This document shows, one piece after another, positions 37,269 to 47,796 of a stretch of DNA of 64,000 bases. The first letter of the stretch is position 1. Each line of letters opens with the position of its first letter. The notes below the pieces were generated by a model. The model did not search any database. It worked only from the letters and a program-made list of their open reading frames with translations, and had not been told where the DNA came from. The DNA comes from Shewanella loihica PV-4 (lineage in GTDB: Bacteria > Pseudomonadota > Gammaproteobacteria > Enterobacterales > Shewanellaceae), in NCBI RefSeq assembly GCF_000016065.1, contig NC_009092.1, positions 3,410,001-3,474,000 on the forward strand. Direction: 5' to 3'. The position numbers and the translations under genes were made by a program.

Positions 37269-38174
37269 TCAGGTGTCGAACAGCTCGTTTATCTGCTCCC
37301 TCAGCCAAAGGTTTTCTGAGGTGTTTTCGGTCGGCTTATAACTCATCAACGTCAACTTGTAGCTTGGCATAGGCAGAGGGACGTCGAACTCATTGAGCGG
37401 TAGGCTATGGGCAAGCAGGCGCGCCGCCTGACGCGGCAGGGTCACCAGATACCCCGACTCCTCCACCAGAAATGGCGCGTTGATGACATTTGGCAGCTGT
37501 ATGGCGATATCCCGGCTCAGCCCCTGTGAGGCAAGTACCTGATCCACTATCCCTGTATCAGTTCCCCAGGGGGAAACCAGGATATGCCGACTGGCGAGAA
37601 AGATGTCACGGTTCATCTTAGTCACCTTGGAGCTTGCCAGGGTGCAATAGTCTCCCTCCCACCATAGGGACTCGCTGATGAGTCTGTGACCCTGGCCCTC
37701 GTCATGGGAGAAGTCCAAGGCGAAATCCAATTGACCCGACTCGAAACGGCTCAGGGGCATACGCTGCTCATCGTGAATCAGATTGAGGCGCACCTTGGGC
37801 GCCAGGGTGCTGAGCCGCTTGGCAAGACGCGACATTAACATCAGGGCGGTAAAGTCAGTCACCGCAATGCGAAATGCATGCTGACTCTGCACCGGAGAAA
37901 ATGCCTGTTTGGGTAATAGGCAGTCGCTGAGCCTGTCCAGCACCTGGCCGACCTCGACGCTGATGGAGTCGGCATAGGGAGTTGGGAGCATCGCGCTGGC
38001 CGAGCGGATAAACAGTGGGTCATCCAATTGCTGGCGTAGCCTGGAGAGCGCGTGACTAAACGCCGACTGACTCAGATGCATCTGCTGCGCCGCTTGGGTT
38101 ACACTGCGACAGCAATAGAGCGAATGAAACAACTTAAGAAGATTTAAATCAACATGATACAAACCTTTATGCAC
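37269..38174 (-). CDS. LysR family transcriptional regulator
   Basis: About 301 residues. Helix-turn-helix SVTQAAQQMHLSQSAFSHALSRLRQQ, then a LysR effector domain (FRIAVTDFTALML). It resembles the NodD/LeuO-type subgroup with DLNLLKLFHSLY. Start uncertain: GTG at 38174 is 9 nt from GGGAG; ATG at 38183 abuts that site; GTG at 38204 is also in frame. Divergent from a GNAT gene 95 nt away, a likely target. Confidence 0.87.
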   Translation of the reverse strand: MHKGLYHVDLNLLKLFHSLYCCRSVTQAAQQMHLSQSAFSHALSRLRQQLDDPLFIRSASAMLPTPYADSISVEVGQVLDRLSDCLLPKQAFSPVQSQHAFRIAVTDFTALMLMSRLAKRLSTLAPKVRLNLIHDEQRMPLSRFESGQLDFALDFSHDEGQGHRLISESLWWEGDYCTLASSKVTKMNRDIFLASRHILVSPWGTDTGIVDQVLASQGLSRDIAIQLPNVINAPFLVEESGYLVTLPRQAARLLAHSLPLNEFDVPLPMPSYKLTLMSYKPTENTSENLWLREQINELFDT

Positions 38175-38268
38175 AGATTTCATCTCCCAATGCAGATAAT
38201 GCACTTATCAGATTTATCCCGCTAGTTTAAGCTAGTCGGCATAGGAATCAACATCAAGGTAGTTAATC

Positions 38269-38682
38269 ATGAGCATCACTTTTACCCAAGACGCCAGCCC
38301 CGAATTTGCCGAGGCAGTGCAGCAAAAAATCGCCGAGTTTAACTGGCAGCGTTGGGAGGTGAGCGAGCGCTTACCCCTAGGGCTTAAGCTGGAGAATGAG
38401 GCAGGAGAGATGATCGCCGGCCTGTCGGCGCGCACATTCGGCAACTGGCTGATGATAGATAACTTCTGGGTGAGCGAGTCGCTCAGAGGACAACAGATCG
38501 GCAGCCAGATGTTAGAAGAGGCCGAACGTATCGCCAGGGAACGCGGCTGCATCTACGCCATCTTAGATACCCTAAACTTTCAGGCGCGACCCTTCTACGA
38601 GGCCAGAGGCTATTCTCTAGAGTGGACTCAGGAGCAATACCCTAAGACGGGCTGTAAATACTTCATGACCAAGACGCTCTAA
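38269..38682 (+). CDS. GNAT family N-acetyltransferase
   Basis: 137 residues. The acetyl-CoA loop is seen in VSESLRGQQIGSQMLEEAE, followed by the late strand ARPFYEARGYSLEWTQ. Substrate unknown. It faces the LysR gene, an arrangement typical for a regulator and its target. A hairpin follows the stop. Confidence 0.88.
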   Translation: MSITFTQDASPEFAEAVQQKIAEFNWQRWEVSERLPLGLKLENEAGEMIAGLSARTFGNWLMIDNFWVSESLRGQQIGSQMLEEAERIARERGCIYAILDTLNFQARPFYEARGYSLEWTQEQYPKTGCKYFMTKTL

Positions 38683-38691
38683 GCAATTAAA

Positions 38692-38712
38692 TCTAAGCTA
38701 ACCAAGCTTAGA
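38692..38712 (+). terminator. Hairpin after the GNAT gene
   Basis: Perfect 8-bp stem TCTAAGCT/AGCTTAGA with a 5-nt loop; the U tract is weak (GAATCAATTTT). Confidence 0.5.
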
Positions 38713-38769
38713 GAATCAATTTTGACCGCCTGAGGCTTCTTCAAACATTAACGGCCTCTCTTTTAAGCG

Positions 38770-39012
38770 CTACTGGCCCTCGGCTTCTTTTAACGCCTTG
38801 GCCCGCTTCTCGGCCTCCTCCTGCATCAGGGCGTTCATCTCCTTATCGAAGGTGGCGAGCTCGTCGGGCCGGGTCGGCACCTTAGGACCTGTGCCTTGAG
38901 TGGCCTCCAGGGCCGCCTCGGTCTGCTCGCTGAGCACAGGTTGCTTGGCGAGTTGCTGATAATACAAGAGGCCGATGATTAACAAGGCCAGTAACATAGC
39001 GATCATTTTCAT
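38770..39012 (-). CDS. Small single-helix membrane protein, unknown
   Basis: 80 residues: an N-terminal membrane helix (about 3-19, MIAMLLALLIIGLLYY) and a long charged, Glu/Ala/Lys-rich tail likely helical (EEAEKRAKALKEAEGQ). GGAAAA precedes the ATG (AGGAAAACACC, weak site). No family recognised. It stands alone between the GNAT gene and prmC. Confidence 0.65.
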   Translation of the reverse strand: MKMIAMLLALLIIGLLYYQQLAKQPVLSEQTEAALEATQGTGPKVPTRPDELATFDKEMNALMQEEAEKRAKALKEAEGQ

Positions 39013-39110
39013 GGTGTTTTCCTGAGACGCCAGGTCAGCCCTAGCCTGCGACCTGTTGAGTATGGACTATCCTGGGAGGCATTAAAACAGAACGACAATA
39101 TTACGAAAAG

Positions 39111-39143
39111 AAAACGCCACAGGCTCAGGCCCATGGCGTTTTT
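39111..39143 (-). terminator. Terminator after prmC
   Basis: AAAACGCCA (39111-39119) pairs with TGGCGTTTT (39134-39142) over a 14-nt loop that itself holds CAGGC repeats. T-rich on both strands, so it is bidirectional. Confidence 0.7.
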
Positions 39144-39201
39144 AGTGTCGCGCGGTGAAGTGCTAGTGCTGTGGCTTAAGCTAAGAAGCTATCAAACCCA
39201 A

Positions 39202-40044
39202 CTATCTTGGCCAGCGACCCAGGGTACATCTGTCGTTGCTGCCAAAATCGCGTACCGTCGCGACCGCCTCGTAACCCAGCTCGATCATCTTATCGCGCAC
39301 CGTAAGAGCCTGGCCGAAACCATGCTCAAGCAGCAGATAGCCACCGGGCGCCAGATAGTCGCGCGCCGCCTCGGCGATGTAGAAGAGATCCGCATAGCCG
39401 TGTTCACCTGCGGTGAGCGCGCTATGGGGTTCGAAACGCACGTCCCCTTGGGACAGGTGCTCATCTTCCTCATCGATATAGGGCGGATTGGAGACGATCA
39501 GGTTGAAGTCGTAGCGATTGATGGCGTCGAACCAGTCACTCTGCAGTACCTCCACCTGAGGCAACTTGAGGTTGTCACGGTTGGCCTTGGCCAGGGCAAC
39601 GGCCTCGAGCACCTTGTCTACCGCAGTGATCTGCCAGTTACTACGCTCGAAGGCCAGCGACAGGGCGATAGCCCCGGTACCAGTCCCCAGGTCCAGCACC
39701 TTAGCATTCTCCGCCAGCGGCAGATTAAGGGCTGTCTCTACCAAAATCTCGGTATCCGGGCGCGGGATCAGCGTGGTGGGATTAACCATGAAGGGCAGCG
39801 ACCAGAACTCCCGTTCGCCGACGATGTGAGCGATGGGAGTACCTAACTCGCGGCGACCGACCATCTGCTTATACTCGGTCACCTGCTCGCTGGTCAGACG
39901 CTCGTCTGGCCAGGTATAGAGATAACTGCGCTGCTTATGAATGATATGCAGCAGCATCACCTCGGCATCGAGCTTGGCACTGTCAGACACATCCTGGAGT
40001 CGAGTCGAGGCCCATTCGAGGGCCTGTGCTAACGTCTGGAACAA
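39202..40044 (-). CDS. prmC: Peptide chain release factor N5-glutamine methyltransferase
   Basis: 280 residues (E. coli 277). VLDLGTGTGAIALSLA binds SAM and LIVSNPPYIDE is the NPPY catalytic motif for methylating the GGQ glutamine of release factors. It lies directly downstream of prfA, its substrate gene, in the hemA-prfA-prmC operon. Confidence 0.96.
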   Translation of the reverse strand: MFQTLAQALEWASTRLQDVSDSAKLDAEVMLLHIIHKQRSYLYTWPDERLTSEQVTEYKQMVGRRELGTPIAHIVGEREFWSLPFMVNPTTLIPRPDTEILVETALNLPLAENAKVLDLGTGTGAIALSLAFERSNWQITAVDKVLEAVALAKANRDNLKLPQVEVLQSDWFDAINRYDFNLIVSNPPYIDEEDEHLSQGDVRFEPHSALTAGEHGYADLFYIAEAARDYLAPGGYLLLEHGFGQALTVRDKMIELGYEAVATVRDFGSNDRCTLGRWPR

Positions 40045-40082
40045 AGCATATCCTTAATCACCTAGCGGCAATGATAGCAAGA

Positions 40083-41168
40083 TTAACCTTCGGAAAGGGC
40101 TGCTAACAGGTCGGCTTGGTTTTCCTGCATCAAGGGGCCGAGGATGGCATCGAGGTCGCCTTCCATCACTTCGCTGAGGCGATAGAGAGTCAGGTTGATT
40201 CTGTGCTCGCTCACACGTCCCTGAGGGAAGTTATAGGTACGCACACGCTCCGAGCGGTCACCACTGGCAACCAGGTTACGACGTGTCGATTCCTCTTCGC
40301 TGCGGCGCTTCTCATCTTCCACCGCCTGAATACGGGCGGCCAAGACGCTCATCGCCTGGGCGCGGTTTTTATGCTGCGAGCGCTGATCCTGACACTCCAC
40401 CACGATACCCGAAGGAATATGGGTAATACGGATGGCTGAATCTGTCTTGTTTACGTGCTGACCACCGGCACCCGAGGCGCGGAAGGTGTCGACCTTTAGA
40501 TCGGCAGGATTGATTTCGATCGCTTCGGCTTCTGGGATCTCAGGCATTACCACCACGGTACAGGCTGAGGTATGCACACGTCCTTGAGATTCTGTTTCAG
40601 GCACGCGCTGTACTCGGTGTCCGCCCGACTCGAACTTGAGCTTGCCATAGACGCCATCGCCTGACACTTTAACGATGATCTCTTTGAAGCCACCATGTTC
40701 GCCTTCGTTGGCGTTCATGATCTCCATCTGCCAGCGGTTTGCCTCGCAGTAGCGACTGTACATGCGGAACAGGTCACCGGCAAAGATAGCCGCCTCGTCA
40801 CCACCGGCACCGGCGCGGATCTCGAGGAAGGCGTTGTTGTCATCTTTAGGATCTTTTGGCAGCAGCAGGATCTGCAGCTCGCCTTCCAAGACATCCAGGG
40901 TCGCCTTGGCTTCTTTAATCTCTTCTTGCGCCATCTCTTTCAGATCGGCGTCATCTTCGGCGAGCATCTCCTGCGCCGAGGCAAGATCTTCTTCGGCCTG
41001 GCGGTAGGCCTTGAAGCTCTTTACCACATCTTCGAGTTGAGAATACTCTTTGGACAGAGCGCGAAAACGCTCCTGATCGGCGATGATTTCCGCATCACTC
41101 AGCAGCGCCAAAACCTCTTCATTACGCTCAAGCAAGCCTTCGAGCTTGCGAATAACACTGTCCTTCAT
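40083..41168 (-). CDS. prfA: Peptide chain release factor 1
   Basis: 361 residues, standard length. The GGQ peptidyl-release loop ([18 protein letters not shown]) and the PxT-type stop-codon motif region ([14 protein letters not shown]) are present. It ends translation at UAA and UAG. It starts 13 nt after the hemA stop. Confidence 0.97.
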
Positions 41169-41181
41169 TACAACGCTAACC

Positions 41182-42432
41182 TTAGTCTTTATCTAGTCCG
41201 AGCGCTGCTCTTAATTGTCCTAAGCTATTGAGGTCACCGCGGCGACTCGCCTGGGTGAGCGCCTGGGTCGGGGCGTGGATCAACTTATTGGTCAACTTGT
41301 TCGCCAGTTCCAGTATTAGCTGCTCGCTATCACCACCCTGGGCCAACTTATTGATCGCTCGCTCGACCAACTCATCTCTGATCGCCATACTCTGGCTTCG
41401 GTATTCACGGATGCTGTCGACCGACTCTAACGATCGAATCCACTCCATGAAATGATGAGATTCCTCTTCAACAATTAATTCAGCTTTCTCGGCCGCCTCA
41501 CGTCGGGAGGCCATATTCTGTTCAATGATGCTTTGCAGATCGTCAACCGTGTATAAGAAGGCATCGTCCAGATCGGCAACTTCGGCCTCGATATCTCTAG
41601 GAACTGCTATATCAACCAATAACATAGGTTGATGACGACGCTGCTTAAGCGCTTTTTCTACCATGCCTTTACCCAGTATAGGTAATGGGCTGGCGGTAGA
41701 GGATATCACGATATCGGCCTTAGGGAGAAAATCTGGTATCTGTTCGAGCGTAATTGCCGTCGCACCGAACTCTTCACACATGGCTTCGGCGCGGGAAATG
41801 GTACGGTTGGCGACTATCATGGAGTCGACACCATTGTCTTTCAGGTGGCGTGCCACCAGCTCTATGGTCTCGCCGGCACCGATCAGCAGCACCTTAGTGG
41901 CGCTCAGCGCCGAGAAAATATGTTTGGCCATGCTCACGGCCGCAAAGGCGACCGATACGGCGGCGGCACCGATCTCTGTCTCGGTGCGCACCTTCTTGGC
42001 CACCGAGAAGGTATTTTGGAACAGTCTGTCCATGGTGACCGCAACCGTGCCGGCCTCTTTGGCCTTCACGAAAGATTGTTTCACCTGACCTAAGATCTGC
42101 GGTTCGCCCAAAATGAGCGAGTCGAGTCCCGACGAGACTCGCATCAGATGCTGTACCACCTGCTGCCCTTGATACTTGTACAGGCAGGGCAATACGTCAT
42201 CATGAGATAACTGATGATAAGACTCCAGCCAGCTGATCACATCCGCCTCATCACCCGTGTTGCAATAGAGCTCAGTGCGGTTACAGGTCGAGACGATCAC
42301 TGCCTCCCCTGTCTTAGTCCGACTGGCAAGACTCTTCATCGCTTCATGAATTTTATCAGGCGCAAACGCTACCTTTTCTCGTAGGTCTACAGTGGCTGTT
42401 TTATGATTAATACCGATTGCTACAAGGCTCAT
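41182..42432 (-). CDS. hemA: Glutamyl-tRNA reductase
   Basis: 416 residues. Catalytic C50 in [15 protein letters not shown] domain with [17 protein letters not shown]-terminal dimer helices. It makes glutamate-1-semialdehyde, the first step of tetrapyrrole synthesis. First gene of the leftward hemA-prfA-prmC operon, divergent from lolB. Confidence 0.97.
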
Positions 42433-42751
42433 CTGACTCTTTCTGGTCTCTAGGGTCTGTTAATCTTGCGAGTTCATTGACTACCGGCCATAGGCCCGAA
42501 TCATCTCACTTAATGCCAGTCATTCTACGCAATTGAGTCGACTAAAAACAGAATACGCTTAACAAAACCGAACAATAATCTGGCTTGTCACAACTTTTTT
42601 CTATTAAACCTGAGGCTTAAAATCAAGCCCTCAGGCCCTTGCGAAAATTAGCCATTGCTAACCCTAGCCTAGGCTGGCAGGAAATTTGGGATTAGTCGTT
42701 GGTATTTAAAGTCAGCCCTCGTATGATATGCGCTAGTGATTTTAGCCATAG
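42433..42751. other. 319-bp divergent promoter region of hemA and lolB
   Basis: Holds a clear rightward promoter (42699-42727). Upstream, CCTAGCCTAGGCTGG near 42664 is a short palindrome of unknown meaning. AT-rich sequence around 42540-42620 probably carries the hemA promoter, but I see no certain elements. Confidence 0.5.
42699..42727 (+). promoter_or_regulatory. Sigma-70 promoter of lolB
   Basis: TTGGTA and TATGAT are separated by exactly 17 nt. The predicted start lies about 18 nt before the lolB ATG, giving a very short leader with no evident ribosome site. Confidence 0.6.
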
Positions 42752-43402
42752 ATGAATAATTTGAACTACTTCACAAAAATTTCGGCAAGCTGTGCGGCCT
42801 TAGCGCTAATGACCCTCGCCGGCTGTGCCTCCCACAAACCGATCGACTACGCCCCCACACAGGTAGAAAGTGCTAACCAGGCAGAGGCCTGGGAGCTGCA
42901 GGGCAAGTTGGCGGTGCGCACCCCAGAAGATAAATTCAGCACCAACCTCTACTGGTTCCATACCCAGACCAATGACGACCTGACCCTGACCACTATGCTG
43001 GGCACTACAGTCATGACCCTTAACAAGACCCCTAGCCAGGCGAGCCTGCAGATAGAAGACAAGGTGTATCAGGACAGCGACGCCGAAGAGCTGCTCAGGC
43101 GCCTCACCGGCTGGTCGATACCGGTCGACACCCTGCCCCTGTGGATCACGGGGCAGGTTTCCGCTCAGGATGAGGTGGTCGCCGTCGACGAGCAAGGTCG
43201 CCCCAAGGAGGTACTCAACCACACAGGCAGTAGCCCCTGGCACGTCAGCTTCAACAGTTGGCAAGAGCAGAGCGGCGCCGAGCTGCCGAGACTGCTGCAG
43301 CTAGAGCGCGACGACATTCGTTTAAAGCTACAGGTCAGCCAGTGGCAGGCACTGACACCCAAGCGCGCATCACAACCGGAATCGACAGATGACAAGCAAT
43401 AG
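42752..43402 (+). CDS. lolB: Outer-membrane lipoprotein receptor LolB
   Basis: 216 residues with lipobox LAGCAS (Cys about 25). [23 protein letters not shown] and the [17 protein letters not shown] stretch match LolB, which takes lipoproteins from LolA and inserts them in the outer membrane. It overlaps ispE by 14 nt. Order lolB-ispE-prs, divergent from hemA, is the same as in E. coli. Confidence 0.94.
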   Translation: MNNLNYFTKISASCAALALMTLAGCASHKPIDYAPTQVESANQAEAWELQGKLAVRTPEDKFSTNLYWFHTQTNDDLTLTTMLGTTVMTLNKTPSQASLQIEDKVYQDSDAEELLRRLTGWSIPVDTLPLWITGQVSAQDEVVAVDEQGRPKEVLNHTGSSPWHVSFNSWQEQSGAELPRLLQLERDDIRLKLQVSQWQALTPKRASQPESTDDKQ

Positions 43403-44243
43403 ATCCACCGCCTGGCCGGCACCGGCTAAACTCAACCTGTTTCTCCACGTCAACGGCCGCCGCGCCGATGGCTACCATGAACTACAGACCCTGTTTCAGT
43501 TTATCGACTACTGCGACTACCTGGATTTTGCCGTCAACGACAGCGGCAGCCTCACCCTGCATTCCGAGATGGAAGCTGTTGTTGCAAATAGCGATAACTT
43601 AATTCTAAAAGCTGCAAAATCTTTGCAGGAGTACACAGGTACCCATCAAGGCGCCGAGATCTGGCTGGATAAAAAACTGCCAATGGGCGGCGGCATAGGT
43701 GGCGGCTCATCCGATGCGGCCACCACACTGGTCGCCCTGAATCATCTGTGGCAGACTCAATTATCACAGGATGAACTGGCAAAGATTGGCCTGTCTCTTG
43801 GCGCTGATGTCCCTGTTTTTATTAATGGTTTAGCGGCATTTGCCGAAGGGGTTGGCGAGAAGTTGATCCCGGTCGAGGCGCCGGAAAATTGGTACCTGAT
43901 CCTGACCCCGGATGTTCACGTTTCCACCGCCGAGGTGTTTAACGATCCCCTGCTACCACGGGATACGCCTAAGCTCTCCATGGATGATTTAATGAGCAGT
44001 GACTGGCACAACGATTGCCAACCCAGAGTCGCCGAGCGATACCCCCAAGTTGCCAAAGCATTGGCGTGGCTGATAGAATATGCGCCGTCCAGAATGACGG
44101 GAACCGGAGCATGTGTATTCGGTATCTTCGACACACGCCAGCAGGCAGAGCATGTTTTTGCCAAATTGCCAGCGGGTTTGTGCGGTTTCATCGCCAAGGG
44201 GACAAATAAATCACCATTAGCGTTGCGGTTAACGCAGCACTAA
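43389..44243 (+). CDS. ispE: 4-diphosphocytidyl-2-C-methyl-D-erythritol kinase
   Basis: 284 residues, GHMP kinase fold. N-terminal [21 protein letters not shown] and the ATP loop [16 protein letters not shown] are intact, as is the late TGTGACVFG motif. It performs the fourth step of the MEP isoprenoid pathway. Confidence 0.96.
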   Translation: MTSNRSTAWPAPAKLNLFLHVNGRRADGYHELQTLFQFIDYCDYLDFAVNDSGSLTLHSEMEAVVANSDNLILKAAKSLQEYTGTHQGAEIWLDKKLPMGGGIGGGSSDAATTLVALNHLWQTQLSQDELAKIGLSLGADVPVFINGLAAFAEGVGEKLIPVEAPENWYLILTPDVHVSTAEVFNDPLLPRDTPKLSMDDLMSSDWHNDCQPRVAERYPQVAKALAWLIEYAPSRMTGTGACVFGIFDTRQQAEHVFAKLPAGLCGFIAKGTNKSPLALRLTQH

Positions 44244-44308
44244 GTTCATGCGGGATAGCCTAGGTTATCCCGACAATTACAATGAAGCATACGCCTGAGG
44301 TCCATACA

Positions 44309-45256
44309 GTGCCTGACATTAAACTATTTGCTGGTAACGCAACCCCCAGTCTCGCCAAGAAGATAGCAGATCGCCTATTTTGTAAACTCGGAGACGCTGA
44401 GGTTGGCGTTTTCAGTGACGGTGAAATCAGTGTCCAGATTAACGAAAATGTACGTGGGGCGGATGTATTTATCATTCAATCTACGTGTGCACCTACTAAC
44501 GATAACCTGATGGAACTTATCGTTATGGTAGACGCGTTACGTCGCGCATCTGCTGGCCGTATTACTGCGGTTATTCCTTACTTCGGTTACGCTCGTCAAG
44601 ACCGTCGTGTACGCAGTGCTCGTGTACCTATTACCGCTAAGGTAGTCGCCGACTTTCTATCAAGCGTTGGTGTTGACCGCGTATTGACCTGTGACCTGCA
44701 CGCCGAGCAGATCCAGGGCTTCTTCGATGTACCTGTAGACAACGTATTCGGTAGCCCAGTGCTGCTGGAAGATATGCTGGCCAAACAGCTGGACAACCCA
44801 GTCGTGGTTTCACCAGATATCGGTGGTGTAGTACGTGCCCGCGCCGTAGCCAAGCTACTGGACGATTCAGATCTGGCTATCATCGACAAGCGTCGCCCAC
44901 AGGCGAACGTTGCTCAGGTGATGCACATCATTGGTGACGTTCAAGGCCGCGACTGCATCATAGTCGACGACATGATCGACACCGGCGGTACCCTGTGTAA
45001 GGCAGCCGAAGCGCTTAAAGAACACGGTGCTAACCGCGTATTCGCCTACGCCACTCACCCAGTATTCTCAGGCAACGCGCCTAAGAACATCGCCGAGTCT
45101 GTGATCGACGAAGTGATCGTGACCGACACCATCCCACTGAGTGAAGAGATGGCGGCACTGGATAAAGTGACCCAGCTGACCATGTCTAGCGTGATGGCTG
45201 AAGCTATCCGCCGCGTAAGCAACGAAGAGTCTATCTCTGCGATGTTTAAGCACTAA
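44309..45256 (+). CDS. prs: Ribose-phosphate pyrophosphokinase
   Basis: 315 residues when started at GTG 44309 ([17 protein letters not shown]), the same length as E. coli Prs; GAGG lies 8 nt upstream. The ATG nine codons earlier is not supported. PRPP-binding loop [13 protein letters not shown] and the FGYARQDRR flexible loop are intact. It makes PRPP for nucleotide, His, Trp and NAD synthesis. Confidence 0.97.
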   Translation: MPDIKLFAGNATPSLAKKIADRLFCKLGDAEVGVFSDGEISVQINENVRGADVFIIQSTCAPTNDNLMELIVMVDALRRASAGRITAVIPYFGYARQDRRVRSARVPITAKVVADFLSSVGVDRVLTCDLHAEQIQGFFDVPVDNVFGSPVLLEDMLAKQLDNPVVVSPDIGGVVRARAVAKLLDDSDLAIIDKRRPQANVAQVMHIIGDVQGRDCIIVDDMIDTGGTLCKAAEALKEHGANRVFAYATHPVFSGNAPKNIAESVIDEVIVTDTIPLSEEMAALDKVTQLTMSSVMAEAIRRVSNEESISAMFKH

Positions 45257-45278
45257 TCACCCGCTTTCAAGGGTAACG

Positions 45279-45308
45279 AAAAAAGCCACTCAATCGAGTG
45301 GCTTTTTT
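45279..45308 (+). terminator. Terminator after prs
   Basis: AAAAAGCCACTC / GAGTGGCTTTTTT stem with an AATC loop, 23 nt after the stop; symmetric, so also usable by the leftward gene at 45356. Confidence 0.92.
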
Positions 45309-45355
45309 GTATCTAGCATGACTTAGTGTCAGCGAATGCTTATCTATGCCTACTC

Positions 45356-45769
45356 TTATCTGACCGTGCGCCTCAAGGCGTCATCACGCACCGCCAGGGT
45401 AAGATCATAGGCGATGGTGCGGCGCAGTTTGACCAGCCAGCCACTGACCTTATCCATGTCGACGTCACACTTCTTGGTGCAGCCTTCGCGCTTGGCATCG
45501 ATCAGCGTGATGGCGATGCCCTTGTCACTCTCAACCAGCTCGACGTTTATCTCGTAGGTCTTGTAGCTCAGTCTGGCGAAGCGTTTGTCCCCCTCACGCT
45601 CGAAGCGCCAGTGGTTGCGAGACACGGCCTTGTCCAGCATATCGTCGTAATCTGTCACATAGCTGCCCAGTGGAATGGGATCTTGATAGAGGTGCAGCCC
45701 CTGTGCCTGCAATGGCGCCGCAAGACTCAAACCTATGAGCATTCCTAGCATAATCTTTTTCATCTTCAC
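45356..45769 (-). CDS. Small exported protein, unknown
   Basis: 137 residues with a clear signal peptide (cleaved after PLQAQ, about 22). The mature part has two Cys (EGCTKKCDVD) that may form a disulphide. No family recognised. It starts 6 nt after the gene at 45776-46249 and is probably in one operon with it; both are exported and of similar size. Confidence 0.72.
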   Translation of the reverse strand: MKMKKIMLGMLIGLSLAAPLQAQGLHLYQDPIPLGSYVTDYDDMLDKAVSRNHWRFEREGDKRFARLSYKTYEINVELVESDKGIAITLIDAKREGCTKKCDVDMDKVSGWLVKLRRTIAYDLTLAVRDDALRRTVR

Positions 45770-45775
45770 GCTTCC

Positions 45776-46249
45776 TTAACGCATTTGCAGCTGTCTGGCG
45801 ATGCTGGCTCTGAGGTTCTTGATGTAGTTGAAGTAGCCTCGGCCATTCTTATAGCAGATCCCGTCGATGAGATTTGCACACTGATAATCGCCCAGGGCAT
45901 CTTGATACTTGAGCTGCACCAGGGACTCGTCGTATTCGATGCGCATCACATTGGTGTCGCCGCGATAGTCGAAGCGCGCCAGGATATAACCCTCGCCCTC
46001 GCCGTCATACACCCAGGCGAAACCCTTGGTATTCAGCATGCCCATCAGGATGGCGTAACGGGTCTTTTCGAGCCCTATGTTGTGGGTCTCTATCTCTTGA
46101 TGCACCGCGCGAATATAGCGGTCTGAAGACTTAGGCTTGGTGTTTTGCTTTATCGTTAGTGTGCTGGGCTGTGCCAGCACCAGAGGGCTAATCATAAAAG
46201 AGCTAAGCGCCAGCAGGCTCAGACCGCAGACTAATGTTTTAATGCTCAA
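45776..46249 (-). CDS. Small exported protein, unknown
   Basis: 157 residues with a signal peptide (LVCGLSLLALSSFMISPLVLA). Two Cys in the second half (DYQCANLIDGICYKNGRG) could pair. Start: TTG at 46249 has GGGAG 8 nt upstream and gives a proper signal peptide; ATG at 46282 would add 11 residues. Upstream gene of a two-gene exported-protein operon. No family recognised. Confidence 0.68.
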   Translation of the reverse strand: MSIKTLVCGLSLLALSSFMISPLVLAQPSTLTIKQNTKPKSSDRYIRAVHQEIETHNIGLEKTRYAILMGMLNTKGFAWVYDGEGEGYILARFDYRGDTNVMRIEYDESLVQLKYQDALGDYQCANLIDGICYKNGRGYFNYIKNLRASIARQLQMR

Positions 46250-46503
46250 GGTTGTCACTCCCTGTGATAATAAAAAACTCATGCTATCACAGGGGCCTAG
46301 CAGCGACTAGCCAGTTAGATCAAAGCTTGAGTCGGCTCGTGACTTGAAGGCTTCTCGCAAGGATTGAAGCGACGCTTAAATCTCGAATCAGAGGAATCAG
46401 ATTCAGGCCTGACAGGCAACTGATTGATAAACAAACGACAGATAGGTAAAAGACAGATACAAAAAAACCTGTCACTTGGACAGGCTCTTTGCAATCTTAA
46501 TAA

Positions 46504-46588
<85 letters not shown>

Positions 46589-46642
46589 ATCGCTTTACAT
46601 CTGATTCGATGGCTTAGTTTAACATCTTAAGCTAGATAAAAA

Positions 46643-46717
46643 TGGCTGGGGTACTAGGATTCGAACCTAGGAATGCCGAGATCAAAACCCGGTGCCTTAC
46701 CGCTTGGCGATACCCCA
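46643..46717 (-). tRNA. tRNA-Gln (TTG)
   Basis: 75 nt. Anticodon loop TTTTGAT; acceptor TGGGGTA pairs with TACCCCA; GCCA end encoded. Confidence 0.95.
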
Positions 46718-46762
46718 ACAAGCTCGGCTTAGATTACAGGATACACCTATAACCTCAAATAA

Positions 46763-46847
<85 letters not shown>

Positions 46848-46979
46848 TTAGCATCTAGTTTTCTATCTTGATGAAGATTCTAGTCATATGTCTGAGCCGA
46901 GGCTCAACTAACTAGCAGACCTCAAGTTTTACATCTTGAGCAGATGGCGCCGACAACGGCGGATTTACCTGAAATAAGA

Positions 46980-47056
46980 TGGTAGCTATGGCGGGACTTG
47001 AACCTGCGACCCCAGCATTATGAGTGCTGTGCTCTAACCAGCTGAGCTACATAGCC
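46980..47056 (-). tRNA. tRNA-Met (CAT), elongator
   Basis: 77 nt. GGCTATGTAGCTCAGCTGG start and the CTCATAA anticodon loop match elongator tRNA-Met (metT type), not initiator or the Ile-CAT tRNA. CCA encoded. Confidence 0.93.
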
Positions 47057-47076
47057 ACATTTATCTTACTGATAAA

Positions 47077-47151
47077 TGGCTGGGGTACTAGGATTCGAAC
47101 CTAGGAATGCCGAGATCAAAACCCGGTGCCTTACCGCTTGGCGATACCCCA
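47077..47151 (-). tRNA. tRNA-Gln (TTG)
   Basis: 75 nt, same sequence as the other two Gln genes of the array; 20 nt from the tRNA-Met downstream. Confidence 0.95.
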
Positions 47152-47176
47152 AGAATCAAATTAAGCAAGAGGAAAA

Positions 47177-47251
47177 TGGCTGGGGTACTAGGATTCGAAC
47201 CTAGGAATGCCGAGATCAAAACCCGGTGCCTTACCGCTTGGCGATACCCCA
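47177..47251 (-). tRNA. tRNA-Gln (TTG)
   Basis: 75 nt, adjacent tandem copy of the preceding Gln gene with a 25-nt spacer. Confidence 0.95.
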
Positions 47252-47299
47252 ATTTTCTTGCTTAAGACTAAAGGTAGACAACCTCTAGTCAAAAATAAA

Positions 47300-47384
<85 letters not shown>

Positions 47385-47453
47385 ACTGCTTCTAGTTTTA
47401 CATCTTGAACAGATGGTGGCGTCTGCCACTATCAATTTTACATCTTGAAAGGA

Positions 47454-47530
47454 TGGTAGCTATGGCGGGACTTGAACCTGCGACCCCAGCATTATGAGTG
47501 CTGTGCTCTAACCAGCTGAGCTACATAGCC
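47454..47530 (-). tRNA. tRNA-Met (CAT), elongator
   Basis: 77 nt, identical to the copy at 46980-47056; first gene of the array, about 40 nt after the promoter. Confidence 0.93.
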
Positions 47531-47569
47531 ATCGATATTTCGCGCCCCTCTTGCTGAGGAACGGGGCGT

Positions 47570-47598
47570 ATTATGCTTATTCAGCGTAGGCAGGTCAA
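47570..47598 (-). promoter_or_regulatory. Promoter of the tRNA array
   Basis: On the minus strand TTGACC and CATAAT are separated by exactly 17 nt, followed by a GC-rich discriminator (ACGCCCCG), the hallmark of stringently controlled stable-RNA promoters. Confidence 0.82.
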
Positions 47599-47725
47599 CA
47601 GCTTTTTTTCGCTAATTTAAACTATCTTAGCCGTTCGCCTATAAACTCACCAAAGTGAACAGGCCTTATGCAATTCGCCCCTAAAAACCTGCAATTAACG
47701 CCTATTTTTCCCCGTGGGATAAAGC

Positions 47726-47752
47726 AAAACGGCCCGATGGAGTATCGAGCCG
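47726..47752 (-). terminator. Terminator after ychF
   Basis: CGGCTCGAT and ATCGGGCCG pair (one G-U), 5-nt loop, then TTTT on the minus strand; 44 nt after the ychF stop. Confidence 0.75.
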
Positions 47753-47796
47753 CTTAAGCGTTTATTGGTTTTCGCCGCCAAGAACGGCGTCAACCG

